DNA from: Nematopogon swammerdamellus
Taxonomy: Eukaryota; Arthropoda; Insecta; Lepidoptera; Adelidae
NCBI GenBank assembly: GCA_946902875.1
Contig: OX336338.1
Coordinates: forward strand, 12,391,971-12,455,970
DNA length: 64,000 nt
Direction: 5' to 3'
Of this stretch, positions 1 through 11,020 are shown one piece after another. Under the pieces are notes generated by a model. That model was not told where the DNA came from and searched no databases. It was given only the letters and a program-made list of their open reading frames with translations. The translations under genes and the position numbers were made by a program. How positions within the stretch are numbered: the first letter of the stretch is position 1; the number at the start of each line of letters is the position of its first letter.

Positions 1-999
1 TATAGTTCTTCAATTGCATCGAGCTACGAGCGACTCCGCACGTTGCGCCATTTTTTCCTGCATGTCTCTCAGACTTCGCTCAGAGCACATTCCGTTGAAC
101 AAGTTCATATTTTTAAATTAGGACGATGCGCGGTATGTGACAAAGAAGCCAGACTTGTACTGTCCTTGGAAGGAAGTGCTTATACATCTGCTTCACACAA
201 ATATACATAAATACTCGTAGTTTTTGTATGCAAGTGAGCCGCGTAGTGACTAAAAGTTTTTTTTTTATTATTTTAAATTTCACCAAACAGTCGCTGAGTC
301 TACGAAACCAGTGATTGTTCGATTATATATATCTATATGTATATATATACTATGGGGCCGGTATAACAACGCTTGTTCGCTAAAGCCTTAAAAATAAATA
401 ATAAAAAAAAACTTCGAGGAATGTTACCAGCCAATACAATAATGTGAAGTGGGCCACGCAGACTTTTCTCATCAAGGTCTCATGTATTTGACGAGAGGAT
501 GGATTTAAATAAGCGCTCATATCTCTGTAGGTAATATAATTGAATCATCTCGGAAATTTCGACAGTTTCCTTCCAATCATAATAATTTATCAGTTTTCCA
601 TCTAGAAATGGCTCGAGACTCGAACCTCGTACCACGCGGTGATGCTATATAGATATATACGCTTCACTGGGCTGAATGAAATCCTCTATTACAAATAGCG
701 GATGGATTTATGATTATAGAGCAGCTGAGAAAGCCAGAAAGTTGCGAATACCTCAAATACCGTTCGATAGGTACCTGTGTACCTAATTGAAAGTAACCGG
801 CTCATACATACTCGTACGCTATGTATAATGTAATAAATACAATCAGTAGTCATTTAAATAAGTATTAAACAATGTAAAATATTAATATAATATTTATGTA
901 CCCACACATACTTGGCCATAATGCCTGCTTTTATTTGTAGTAATTTCGCCATTATTTTATCAAGTAAATTGATTTATTTGCTGCTATCCTGGGAACCAC
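1..999. other. AT-rich sequence without recognised gene
   Basis: No convincing exon. On the minus strand at about 600-690 there are degenerate A-box-like and B-box-like words (see rejected list). Otherwise simple AT-rich intergenic or intronic sequence. Confidence 0.5.
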
Positions 1000-1170
1000 C
1001 CCGGGGACGACGCCCCTTAAGGAAATTTATAATTTATAAGTTAGTTTTTAGTTTTTAGTGGTTTTAGTTATAGTTTTTTTTATTAGTTATATTTGTCTTA
1101 AAATGTAATTTAATAGGTAGTATAGTTTATCTAATAATTTTGGTGTACAATAAAGAATATTTTAAGTATT
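1000..1170 (+). repeat. Interspersed repeat, uninterrupted copy
   Basis: AT-rich element tail (TTATAAGTTAGTTTTTAGT through an AATAAA near 1150). The same sequence in reverse occurs split at 9030-9116 and 10006-10060, where it hosts an insertion. The copy here shows the empty site at 1057-1073. It looks like a transcribed element's 3' end. Confidence 0.7.
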
Positions 1171-1439
1171 TATTTGTCATGTCAGTTCATATAATATTTC
1201 TAACAACGCAATAATGTAATTAAATATTCTTAGAGAACAAAGAAAATAAATCAATTAGTATCTTGAAAGATATGTCTTTATGTCAAATTACTACGTCCAA
1301 TTACACTAACGGCTACGGTATAACAATAGGAGCAAATATAGGGCGAAAACAGCCCATTGATGTTTTGTGTTTAATTTATGTATGACATATTAGATATTTC
1401 AATAATTAAATTATTTTATCCAATATTAAGGTCGGTATA

Positions 1440-1570
1440 CCTATACCTACTATGTATCTCTTGCTTGACGCGGTGAAAAAGTAAATCACACAACACCGAC
1501 CACCCGGTTTCACAAAATATTCGGACAAGATAAATTATCAACCCGCAAGTAAGGCGCTTGATAATCTTCT
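1440..1570 (+). repeat. Fragment of the CACAACACCGACCACC family
   Basis: Partial, diverged copy of the roughly 320-bp repeat seen more fully at 25960-26270, 30870-31190 and 52970-53285. Shared words are ACACCGACCAC and GGACAAGATAA followed by CGCAAGTAAG. Confidence 0.6.
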
Positions 1571-2430
1571 CACACAGTATTTTCTCTAAAAGCTGTCAAG
1601 CGCAGGCTTCGTTTGCGCAGACGAATAGATTTTTTTCTACACAATAAGCTTACCAGTAATTTTACCAACTCCGTTGCCCTCGATAAAGCCACACCCACTC
1701 ATTGTAAAGTTCAACTATAGAATGTATTTATTAGAGAATGAACTCTTATGAAAATACTCATAGAATTAAATTGTTTTTATCAAAACGCGAATCACTTGGC
1801 TCCGCGCCGTCGTCGTCGCGTCGTCGGCTCGGATTGTTGTGCCGACGACGTCCAAAAGCATTCTGTTACATTATTTATAGTATAATAATAATTTATATTT
1901 CATAGTGACAGATTGAGTAGAACATCTGAATTAAACAAGTGAGCTGCCAAAGTTTTAATATTTCGAGAGCACCGCGCTTGCTTGGTTCGCATACTTCTTG
2001 CATTTAGATTTGTTTTCATTCTAGCTGGGCATAATGGAGGTAGACAACAGTCATCCCTGACTAGGCTTTATAGAAATTCTGGCATTTAGAGAAATTATTC
2101 TAGAGGAAAATTGTGGGCTGTCGTTAATGAATTAGATGAAAATTAATTTACTCTTTTAAATCCAAAATCGTCACATTTGTCCAGGTAAATGTCATACCGA
2201 AGTTAGTAGTAGTAGTACATTAGTGTCTATTAGTATATTTTTGTTTGTCTTATGGATTTTAGCCAACATTTGGCTATGATGAATGATCATACATTTCATA
2301 TTTATTTTTTGCGTAAAACTTTATATTTTCATCGTCCACGTAGAGCACTTATTGAGATTTGCACTTACTCCTGATTTTAAAGTTCTATTAAATTACTTAG
2401 AATGGTTGGTAATGTGTTTAAAGCACGTTT
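1571..2430. other. AT-rich sequence without recognised gene
   Basis: Nothing that reads as coding. A small GC patch at 1797-1855 contains repeated CGTCG words. Confidence 0.5.
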
Positions 2431-2500
2431 AAAGATAGACAAAAATTTTGTATGAGCGATTATAGCGAGTCTCCCTGGTAGATTGTTATTATTGTTATCC
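2431..2500. repeat. Short dispersed repeat, copy 1
   Basis: GATTATAGCGAGTC-CCCTGGTAGATTGTTATTATTGTTA unit. Two further copies lie at 2836-2893 and 5997-6049, each next to a different element. Probably a terminal piece of one retroelement family. Confidence 0.6.
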
Positions 2501-2840
2501 ATTTATTTCCACATTTCTTTTTATACAAATTTGACATTTTTTTTAAATTAAAACCTAAAATTAATATAAAAACAAACGGAGTTTCCACCACCGCCGGCGG
2601 GGCGAGCCCAGGCTACCGATGGTCGGGAGCCAGAGAGAGAAACCTCCGGACTATACGCGCAGTGTCGAGCATAGGGCTGCCTTCTGTATCTGGCCCTTGA
2701 CCCAACCACTCAGCGAGAGCCTCTTAAGGTGGTCGTCGAGGCTCTTCGCTATCAGCCCATGCGCTGATACGACTATGGGCACAACGATCGTCGAGTCGAC
2801 GGGCCACATTTTGGTAACTTCGTGCTGCAGATCCATTATT
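2500..2840 (-). pseudogene. Non-LTR retrotransposon 3' end, polymerase C-terminal tail remnant
   Basis: Reading on the minus strand from 2836, an open stretch encodes LQHEVTKMW, STIVVPIVVSAHGLIAKSLD and HLKRLSLSGW. I recognise this as the C-terminal region of insect LINE polyproteins. It is followed by a GC-rich block and an AT-rich 3' UTR to 2500. It has no RT core and is a 5'-truncated dead copy. The clade is not certain. Confidence 0.6.
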
Positions 2841-2893
2841 GTTATTATTGATTATAGCGAGTCCCCCTGGTAGATTGTTATTATTGTTATTTC
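2836..2893. repeat. Short dispersed repeat, copy 2
   Basis: Same unit as at 2431-2500, here flanked on both sides by TTGTTATTATTG. It separates the LINE fragment from the next repeat. Confidence 0.6.
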
Positions 2894-2894
2894 C

Positions 2895-3250
2895 TTTATT
2901 TCACGTTTTACAATATTTTTATATTAATTTTACATACATTTTACAAAAAGTAATAAAAATACACAAAATTAATACAAAATTGAGATAAAAACGGTAATTT
3001 CCGCCGACGGCGGGAGGCAAGCCTCCAAGCACGCCGGCGGGTGCAGGCCGTGGCTACGGAGCTCTCCGAGACGACGCGAGACAAGCTACGAGCGATAGGT
3101 GGTGGTACTAGACACGTAGGCCACCACCACCCCCATCTCGGAGAGCTCCGTATCCGCCGGACTGCACGGCGACGTCGTCGCGCAGCTGTTTTCAAAATAT
3201 TGATCTTCGCGCGAGCGTCGCCTCATGGTTGCACTACACCACCGGTAGCG
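2895..3250 (-). repeat. GC-headed retroelement 3' end, left copy
   Basis: AT-rich tail (CCTTTATTTCAC...ACACAAAATTAATAC) followed by GGCGGGAGGCAAGCCTCC and a GC-rich block with GGCCGTGGCTACGGAGCTC. The same block occurs in opposite orientation at 59100-59400, and the AT tail alone at 13385-13530. Likely the 3' end of a LINE or SINE on the minus strand. Confidence 0.6.
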
Positions 3251-3780
3251 GGGGCACTAGACGGGACGCGAGGTCCCGATGACCCCAAGCTGGCCGATGG
3301 TGGACGTCGCCCTCACCGTAGTTGTTCTGGCTCGGCCGACGTCAACGCTCCATCTTCGCCGTCGATAAAATGCACCGGCGGCGTGGAGCTGGGTGGTAGG
3401 GTGTACGTGTAGTGTGCAAGAAGAATGGCGGCTCTCGTGTTGGACGACCCGGGCGCGGGGAAGCCGGGCGACGCGGTGGGCGGAGGCAGTGCTGCTGCGG
3501 GCGAGCGGTGGCGGCGGCGGCGTCGAAATCGAGCGCGGCGGCGGCCGACCCTCGCCGCAGAGCCAGCCCTCCATCACGCGGGTCGCGTCCCGGGAGGTCT
3601 GCAGCCGCTTCTGTCGCCAGGCATGTCGAGCTGGTGGAGTACCGGGGACGCCGAGCGGCGGCGGTGGTGATGCCGGCACGGTGCCTCCAACCGTGCGGGC
3701 CGCTGCGCCGCTGGAGAAGGGTCCGCGCGTGGCGGAAGCTCGGTTTGTTCGTCCCAGGCAAAAACTTTTAAAATAAATTT
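3251..3780. other. GC- and CpG-rich block of unknown origin
   Basis: About 500 bp with far higher GC than the surroundings and overlapping open frames in several registers on both strands (Arg/Ala/Gly-rich translations). No frame shows a known domain. It adjoins the retroelement 3' end at 2895-3250, so a LINE coding or ORF1 remnant is more likely than a host exon. Confidence 0.4.
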
Positions 3781-3814
3781 TCTAGAGAAAATATTTCCGA
3801 CATGTCGGTTTGAC

Positions 3815-4340
3815 AGCTCTTTTTAACCGACTTCCAAAAAAGGAGGAGGTTCTCAATTCGTCTGTATGTTTTTTTTTTTTTTTATTTTTTTTTTTATTTT
3901 TTTTATTTTTATTTTTTTGTATGTTTGTAACACGATTTCTCCGTCAATTGAGGGCCGATTTAGAAAATTCTTTTTTTGTTAGTTAGGTCATACTTCCGAG
4001 GTGGTCCCATTTCAATTTTATCGAAATTGGTTCAGTGGTTTTCGAAAAATCAGCATAATACTATGGTGTGTGGTTACCTTCAGCAAAACTTGTGATGTGG
4101 TCGTTTTCGGCAATTTTCAGTTTGATAAATTAGTATGGTGTGTGGTTACCTTCAGCAAAACATTTGTGATGTGGACTTATTCAGCAATTTGCAGTCTGAC
4201 ACATATGGCGAATAATTCTGTACCACTTCAATCGATTTCGATTATTCGATTTCGATTATTCTTTTTTATGTAATATTACTAAAAAGAATGAAATAAAAAC
4301 TGTTTTAAAAAATATTAAACCGATTTCCAAAAAACAAAAA
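3815..4340 (+). repeat. AACCGACTTCCAAAAAGGAGGAGG family repeat
   Basis: Begins TAACCGACTTCC, with GAGGAGGTTCTCAATTCGTC, a long T tract and CTCCGTCAATTG, a very common lepidopteran interspersed sequence. An internal 66-bp unit (TATGGTGTGTGGTTACCTTCAGC) is present twice, at about 4062 and 4135. It ends AAACCGATTTCC at 4318-4329. Confidence 0.65.
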
Positions 4341-4649
4341 AAAAAAAACTAAAAAGTATTAAATACCTAATATTTTGAAATTTTCTCTGTCCTGTTGAAA
4401 TACATGAATCGATATACTAGTGATACATATTCGGACCCTTGTTTCATGAATATTCTAAATTTGAAATTTTTTTATCTTTTCCGACCGGCGTTTAATTTAT
4501 TATGGTACCTGGCCAGTACCTACTGTACCGAGTACCATCGAGCTGGTTTGATGATGGAGACAGAAGGTGGCCATAGGAACTCCTAAACTACACATGATAA
4601 ACCCATCGTGTTTGGGCTCGTTGCATTTGTCTTCACGAGAAATTTACTT

Positions 4650-4950
4650 TAGACCTAAAAGATTCTCAATTCGACGGTATGTTTTCTTTTTTTGGATGTT
4701 TGTTACGCGATTACTCCGTCAATTGTGGGCCGATTTTGAAAATTCTTTTTTTTTTTATTTGAAAGGGAATAACCCTGAGGTTTTTGAAGTGAAAACTTCT
4801 TTAGCGGCTCTTGGCACTTTTTTAGGTGGGTAAAAATGTATAACTCGCGACATCGCGTCAGCGTCATTTTTAAAATGAAACCTTAAGTCATTGCGTTAAG
4901 GGTTAAGTTAGAGTGGCACGGGATCTGCCGGCACTCCCGGAGTGCAACTG
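4650..4950 (+). repeat. Second AATTCG-family copy joined to a CTTCTTTAGCGGC repeat
   Basis: 4665-4760 repeats the TTCTCAATTCG/TCCGTCAATTG segment of 3840-3970. 4785-4950 (GAAAACTTCTTTAGCGGC to GGCACTCCCGGAGTGCAACTG) matches 22620-23085, where the two ends are separated by more sequence including a tRNA-like stretch. Confidence 0.6.
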
Positions 4951-4954
4951 TTAA

Positions 4955-5160
4955 GTAGGGTTCCGTAACACGTTTATGTCTGTCCATTCTACTAAGTTCT
5001 GCAAAATGAATGTAGGGTTCCGTAACATATGCATGTCTATCCGTTCTACTAAATTTTACAATTTTCAACCAAGGTCCTCCGACGGTTATTTTATAATAAA
5101 AGTAGGCTTCCGTAACACGTTTATGTCTGTCCATTCTACTAAGTTCTGCAACATCACCTA
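4955..5160 (+). repeat. Three tandem copies of a GGGTTCCGTAACA unit
   Basis: Units begin near 4959, 5014 and 5105; each has TTCCGTAACA followed by ATGTCTRTCCRTTCTACTAA. The first and third are nearly identical, the second is diverged and followed by a spacer. Confidence 0.6.
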
Positions 5161-5495
5161 CAACGTCCGTGATGTCAGCCCATAACACCAGTGCCATGTC
5201 AGTGCTTCCCCCTTTGATCGTGCTGACTACACTGAACTGGTCGGAAAACACAAACTATTTACATAGCCGTTTCGACCGACGTTTAATTCAGTGCGGTGGT
5301 ACCAACCCGGGAAGGTTAAACCCTACCACCAAGTAAAATTACGAGGGAAGGGACTTACAGTTTTACGAGGAATCCGAACCTTGGTCAGCCTCCAACGGTC
5401 AGCGGTCACCCATCTAAGCACTGACCGCACCCAGCGTTGCTTAAAATTCAATAGCGACAGTTGACTGTCTGCACCACTGAGCTATCGAAGCTGAC
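5159..5495 (-). mobile_element. SINE with tRNA-like and 5S-rRNA-like head, longest copy
   Basis: Read on the minus strand: TAGCTCAGTGGTGCAG (A-box-like, 5469-5484), then a 43-base segment (5402-5444) closely resembling the internal control region of insect 5S rRNA (TTAAGCAAC, then GATGGGTGACCGC), then GGTTCGGATTCC (B-box-like, 5369-5380). A body follows with ACCGCACTGAATTAAAC and a tail with TGTTATGGGCTGACATC. Truncated copies of the body and tail occur at 14258-14425, 41413-41600, 49310-49380 and 61850-61930. Comparison with 5S is from memory. Confidence 0.65.
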
Positions 5496-5619
5496 GTGGT
5501 CCTATTTTAATTGGGTCAAGATCGGATTGGAAAGCGAGGCGGAATCGCGAGGCCGAAGGCCGAGCGATTCCGCCGAGTACATTAATAGCAAAAAATTACT
5601 AAAAAAAACTGTGAAATAA

Positions 5620-5989
5620 AAAAAAAGTTTTAAAAAACATAAAACCGACTTCCTAAAAAAAGTAAAACTAAAAAACTATTTAAAATAAAAATATAAAAAC
5701 CGCCTTCAAAAATATATGAAATAAAAACCTAAAAAAAAAAACGAACCCTAGAGTTGAAGGCGGTGCTAAAGCAAGCAAAATGATGCATGAAAGAAAACAT
5801 GAGCGGATGATAATATCCTTTGTGATTTGTGTAGCCTTTTTAGCACCGCCTTCAACTCTAGGGTTCGTTTTTTTTTTTAGGTTTTTATTTCATATATTTT
5901 TGAAGGCGGTTTTTATATTTTTATTTTAAATAGTTTTTTAGTTTTACTTTTTTTAGGAAGTCGGTTTTATGTTTTTTAAAACTTTTTTT
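5620..5989. mobile_element. 370-bp foldback (long inverted repeat) element
   Basis: Two 151-nt arms (5620-5770 and 5839-5989) are reverse complements with very few differences, separated by a 68-nt unique loop. The arms contain ACCGACTTCCTAAAAAAAG and GAACCCTAGAGTTGAAGGCG. Non-coding MITE or foldback element. Confidence 0.85.
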
Positions 5990-5996
5990 CTTCTTA

Positions 5997-6049
5997 TATT
6001 GTTATTATTGATTATAGCGAGTCCCCCTGGTAGATTGTTATTATTGTTA
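5997..6049. repeat. Short dispersed repeat, copy 3
   Basis: Same unit as at 2431-2500 and 2836-2893, abutting the right arm of the foldback element. Confidence 0.6.
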
Positions 6050-7890
6050 CAGGTGATGGTTCTTTAGATACTTGTGTTATTTATTACTCGTATTACTTGT
6101 TGATTACCTTCTTAGGTATAACTTGTCATTTATATCACAATTTACCAATATATTTGGACAATGCTACTATTCAAAATGTGTGTGATGATTGATGAATGGA
6201 AGAATGATATGCTTTCTCAATTCAAGTCACATGAAGGTTTTTCTCGTTTTTGGGCGTCCCCTAAGATATATTTGATATGATAACAATTAGGTGATTGTCG
6301 AAGGGAAGGAAGGCACGCAGGTAGGGATTATGGACTAGAAATCCATATGCGAAGGACACAGGAATAGGATGCGAAGGGTTAGGGAAATAGAGACATAAGG
6401 AAGGGATAGGAATAGTGATATAGAATAGATAATGTACAAATATAGCATAGATTTAACGGAATCTAGAAAATATCCGCCTCTGACGGTTATAAATGAAACA
6501 CTTCTCTAGAACCTGTCGCGCCCTTTGTGCCTTTTGCGCCCTCCGCTTGTCACCTCTAGAGAAATCTCTCACGTCTGATGAGAGCCGCGCCCCATACCAC
6601 TCCGGCCATTTCATTGTCAGAATATGATATATGTTTTACGCGGAATGGTACCTACGTTATTTTCAGAATATTAAACATAATTTAATGGGACACACGTCTC
6701 TAGAAAATAGGTAACACATTTTAAATTTCCAACAAAAAAAAAAAACAAATTACACACAATTACAAAATTATGATACCTATACAAATTAGTACCTATGTAT
6801 GTTTCCGGGTTCGAACTCGATGTCCCGGGGATGTCAGAATATTTTAAATTAATTTAGTTGTACATTTTCTGTCGTTGTATAATTTAATGTTTGGGATTGG
6901 TTTTTCAATAAACTATTCATGCCTAATATAATAACTTATCTGGTTTTGATAAATACAAATTAATAAATAACTACAGATTACATAATTATTATCGACAACG
7001 TTTTGATGTAAACTATTAAAGCATTTAGAGACTCCTTTAAAAATCCCACGAAAATCCATGAACTTTACTACGGCCGCGTTCGGAGGTTTTACTTTTTTCA
7101 CTGTTAACTTAAGCACAGCCTCTATCACTTACGAATATATTATACTAACCGTGCTAAGGGCTACAGTCTACGGATACCTAAATGAATGAATTGACAATAA
7201 AGCGCTCCGTTTTATTGTTCATTTAGCTACGTAACGACCGGACAAGACGTTTGACCTTTCCTATAAAATACTCCGCTATCAAATCGGCCATCCCGGCATT
7301 TTGCTATGTTGCGTTGAGAGAACTTGTGTGAAACGCGATTGCAACACATCTGCTTAAATACATTAACATTATTATATTTAGTAGTCATTTTATCTGCGGT
7401 AGGTATAGCATAGCATAACCCGATATTTTTTTAATTATGTAGGTATATAATTTACAGTGAGCCTGAATAGTATAGGGAGGTAACTGATAGTCGTAGAACG
7501 TTGGAAATTCCTTAGGAAATTAATAATTTCATAACTTAATTTATGTCCGTGCTCTTTCAGTCATTCTTAACAGCTGAGTTGACCAATGATTCATTTATAT
7601 TGATCGAGTGAATAGGGTCTGCAATTAGTGGCATGTCTGCTTTGGCTGTATAATTTAAATGTATACGTACATTATATATCTACCTTATTACATTAATATG
7701 CATGCCTACTGCATTGCACCATAAAAAGCGGTGAGGTGCTGCGAGTTGGCACTCACCTCGCGCAGTTCAGTTACAATGCAGTTTCGATTGTATTTTTTTT
7801 TTCGCAACATTAAATTGTATAATGGTGCCTATACTTTTTGATTAATGTTGATGTTGCGAGTATCATACAATAGCTAAATTTATTTCAGAT
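6050..7890. other. AT-rich sequence without recognised gene
   Basis: No coding signal. Contains ordinary AT-rich sequence with occasional GAAGG-rich words around 6300-6420. Confidence 0.5.
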
Positions 7891-8190
7891 TTTTAGGGTT
7901 CCGTAGCCAACGACGCTGACATAAAATCGGTAAACCCTTATAAAATCGGTCAGCCGTTTATCCATACATACGTCCGTCTGTCTGTCACACGCGCTGTCCT
8001 AGGTGTCCGGAACGTAAAGCTCAAAAAAAATAAAAATCAATAGTTCTTACGGTATGAAAAATATTTTCTATTAAAAATTATTGAGAAAATTCGTGCGCCG
8101 TCGCGCCGCCGCCGCCGCCGCGGCTGCGCGCAATAAATGGTGCGACAGTCTAAGAAGGAAATGGCTACGGAAACCCTCTGTGTGTGTGAA
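7890..8190 (+). repeat. AGGGTTCCGTAGCC family copy with GCC-rich core
   Basis: TTTAGGGTTCCGTAGCC at 7895, then AAAATCGGT, TGTCACACGC, and a (GCC)n core at 8095-8125 before GGCTACGGAAACC. Related pieces are at 19745, 22290, 58235 and 60180. Confidence 0.6.
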
Positions 8191-8990
8191 CAATATCAAT
8201 TGTTACATTTATATCTATATATATTTGATATCAGGTTATTACTAAATTAAATCCGATATTAATTTAGTACCTAATGTGGGCCGTTATATATATATTTTTT
8301 CTTAAAAAATGGAACCAAATAATTTTTCAATCATGGTTTTCTATTAAATGAAATCAGGTTTATTGTTCATAGCAACTATTACATAGGTGTACATTTTCCA
8401 AGTAATACGATTACATAAAGTTATACATGCTTATAACATAATCTATTTAAACATACATAGGTATTGTCTAAATAAAGCTTATGCGATAGCTTTCATTAAA
8501 CGCTACAGATTCAGAACACAACATTTTGATTGATGTGATGACAAACAAATTGATTGATTGTTTCGGCGGTACTCTCATTTTGTTTTTATGGAATTATGTA
8601 TGAGAACCATTTGAGAACACAATCACCATTGATTGATCTCTTCAGAATTAAAGAGTTTATATTACTAAACTTATTACTGACCATTTTGTTATAAATGTTT
8701 ATAACAAATGTATATCATCGTAGTTTCTTAGCTAAAATGTAGGTTAACTTTATAAAAATTTACGAAACTCCATGTTCCTAGCTGCTCAATCGATACGTGA
8801 GTAAGGCAGCTGTTTTGATTCGCCGTACCTACACACAAGGTAAATATTTTCACTAGCTATATCACGAAATACATAAGTAGGCGAGGGTGAAAGACTAACC
8901 AACACTTGCCTGACCACACCTGTCAATAAAACGAACTATAGGTTTCGTCTTGAAAAGAAACGTTTAATTTAGGAATAAGTTCTTTTATTA
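8191..8990. other. AT-rich sequence without recognised gene
   Basis: No open frame or structure of note. Confidence 0.5.
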
Positions 8991-10060
8991 TAAAGTTAAA
9001 ATTATAAATAGTAATATTCACAATTTATAAATTAAAATGATTAAATAAAGTATAACTACCTATCAAATACAATTTAAAGACAAATATAACTAATTAAAAA
9101 AACTATAACTAAAAAAGTTCGCAAGTGCGAGTTGGACTCGCGCACCGAGGTTTCCGTATCATCAGCATCCCTCAATATATTTGTAGGTATTATGTATGTA
9201 CAAAAACAATTGTTTTGGAAAATCACGAACCGCCTAAATAAACACTACAGCAATGGTTTTTGACTGTGCGGCATTCGTGAAGTTGAAATATACAAAAATA
9301 TATTTCTTATATGACATAACGACATATCCTTTTCGGATTTTATCTTTACTTGTGAGACCTTGCTTCTTGCCAATTTCATTACTCTAGCTAGGTCAACGGT
9401 AAGTACCCTATAGGTTTTGATTTCATTTGAGTGAGTTTGCAATTATTAAAATTTCCCATAAATAGCCGTATCTTTTGATTATATTGATTTAGAAGCTTTC
9501 ATTTTCTATATCTCGAAGGGATCGCAGACGTTAGTATTTCATATTAATTTCAATTTGATATCTTGACTCGTTACTGAGAAAAAGGGTCTTGACACACAAA
9601 ACAAGCAATTTTTTTTTAATATCATATAACTACAAGTTTAACATTTTAGAATTTTTTTCTTTACTTGTGCTATGAGACCTTGCTTCTTACCAAATTTCAT
9701 TATTCTAGGTTAACGGGAAGTACTCTATAGGTTTTGATTTGGTTTGCCGGTAGCAAAATATGTGACTTAAATGGGCGTATCTAGTGATTGCGTGGACCTA
9801 TAAGCTTAATTTTTTTACACCTCCGAGGAAACGTAGACCTTAGTATTTGATATTAATTTCAACTTTATACCTCTACCCCTTCCTGAGAAAAAAGGTCTTG
9901 ACAGACAGACAGACACCCAACCAGCCAGACAGACAGACAGACAGACGGACAACAAAGTGATCCTATAAGGGTTCCGTTTTTTCCTCCTTTGAGGTACGGA
10001 ACCCTAAAAACCACTAAAAACTAAAAACTAACTTATAAATTATATATTTCGTCAAGGGAA
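8990..10060 (-). repeat. Interspersed repeat interrupted by a nested insertion
   Basis: The two halves, 8990-9116 and 10006-10060, together correspond to the reverse complement of 1000-1170. The join at AACTATAACTAAAA / CCACTAAAAACT matches the uninterrupted copy. Confidence 0.75.
9117..10005 (+). mobile_element. Nested element with GTTCGCAAGTGCGAG and GGAACCCT termini
   Basis: About 889 bp inserted into the repeat above, flanked on both sides by TAAAAA. It starts GTTCGCAAGTGCGAGTTGG...CGCGCACCGAGG, contains two related internal sections (9330-9600 and 9660-9900, both with TTGCTTCTT and CCTATAGGTTTTGATT), a CAGA tetranucleotide tract at 9900-9945, and ends AGGTACGGAACCCT. Parts of the same family are scattered through the window. 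No protein coding. Confidence 0.75.
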
Positions 10061-10499
10061 AAATTATAAATAAAATTATAAAGTTTGTAAAAAAATATCA
10101 TGGCATTAAACTCGCCTCTTATGTAGGTACCATAATTTTAATTATATGCCAATGTAAACTTTTTTAGATTTCATATTATGCACACATTTTCGAAAAAAAA
10201 ACACTACCATAGTCAATCTGACTCTAATGCTCTGTGAAACACAGAACAAAGATCGGTTGCTTGCCCCGCTCGCGCGCGCCCCCTGTGTAGAAGTGAAATC
10301 TGTACACATATTAAAATCGTAGTCAAAAAATGTGTTCATTGAGTATATATGTAAAAATAACTACCAGGACGACTTAAAATGAGTAACTAAACATGTTCAC
10401 CAAGGTATTATGTGGTTTCCGGTTTTATACTGAACTTCAAAAACGTCTAAAACATTTTCCAGTTGTCGTCTTGTTTAATTTGAGAGTGGCTTTTACAGG

Positions 10500-10860
10500 T
10501 CATTACGCCGGCCCTGTCTCATCGCGCGCCAGCCAGCTTACAAGAGATTGTTTGACATAAGCAATATCGTAGGCGCCCCTTGGCGCAAGAGCCTTATGGC
10601 GCTTTACGTGATTTCAGTGTAGTTTTCAGTTTATCGTCGCGTTATCGCGAGGGCGCCGGGTGGGGGCGGAGTGACGTCAGGCCTCTACGGATATACATGA
10701 TAACATCCGACTGTGCCCTATTTAACCTGCATTAGAGTTAAGTGCCCTCAACATGGCGCAGACGAGGGCGAAACCGTTGCGTTATGCGTTATGTCTTCGT
10801 TGTCTTTGGATCGCGATAGTACGCTCGCTATAATTGTAAGTTACGACTACCTCAGTAATT
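10500..10860 (+). promoter_or_regulatory. CpG-rich promoter-like patch, possible alternative first exon
   Basis: Unique, GC-rich compared with its flanks. Contains a GC box (GGGTGGGGGCGG, 10659-10669) next to a perfect CRE palindrome TGACGTCA (10672-10679), and a good splice donor GTAAGT at 10836. A short ATG frame starts at 10753 (MAQTRAKPLRY...) but stops before the donor, so any exon would be 5' UTR. It lies 13 kb upstream of the first seen RhoGEF exon. Promoter function is inferred. Confidence 0.35.
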
Positions 10861-10861
10861 T

Positions 10862-11020
10862 ATACTCGGGTCTTTCAAGTGAGGCGTGAATAGGCGCCTG
10901 TCAGGCCGGCATGGCATTCGCAACACCCGCGTACGACCGAATGTCCATGGGCGTCGTTAGACACCTTATGGGTGGCTCACCACCACATGTCGCGCTTTCT
11001 ATATAAAAAGTAGATACGAG
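10862..11020 (+). repeat. LINE 3' coding end fragment
   Basis: GGGTCTTTCAAG...GCCGGCATGGCATTCGCAA...CATGTCGCGCTTT. The same sequence forms the C-terminal coding end of the LINE at 63735-64000 and also occurs at 20095-20200, 38205-38335 and 52615-52745. Frames are broken here. Confidence 0.7.

Noticed and set aside
600..690. tRNA gene on the minus strand (GGTTCGAGTC and CAGCCCAGTGAAGCG words)
   Set aside because: Only box-like words are present; I could not pair the acceptor and anticodon arms.
3257..3761. Overlapping 119-140-codon frames on both strands as host genes
   Set aside because: They are mutual shadows in a CpG-rich block; translations are low-complexity Arg/Ala/Pro.
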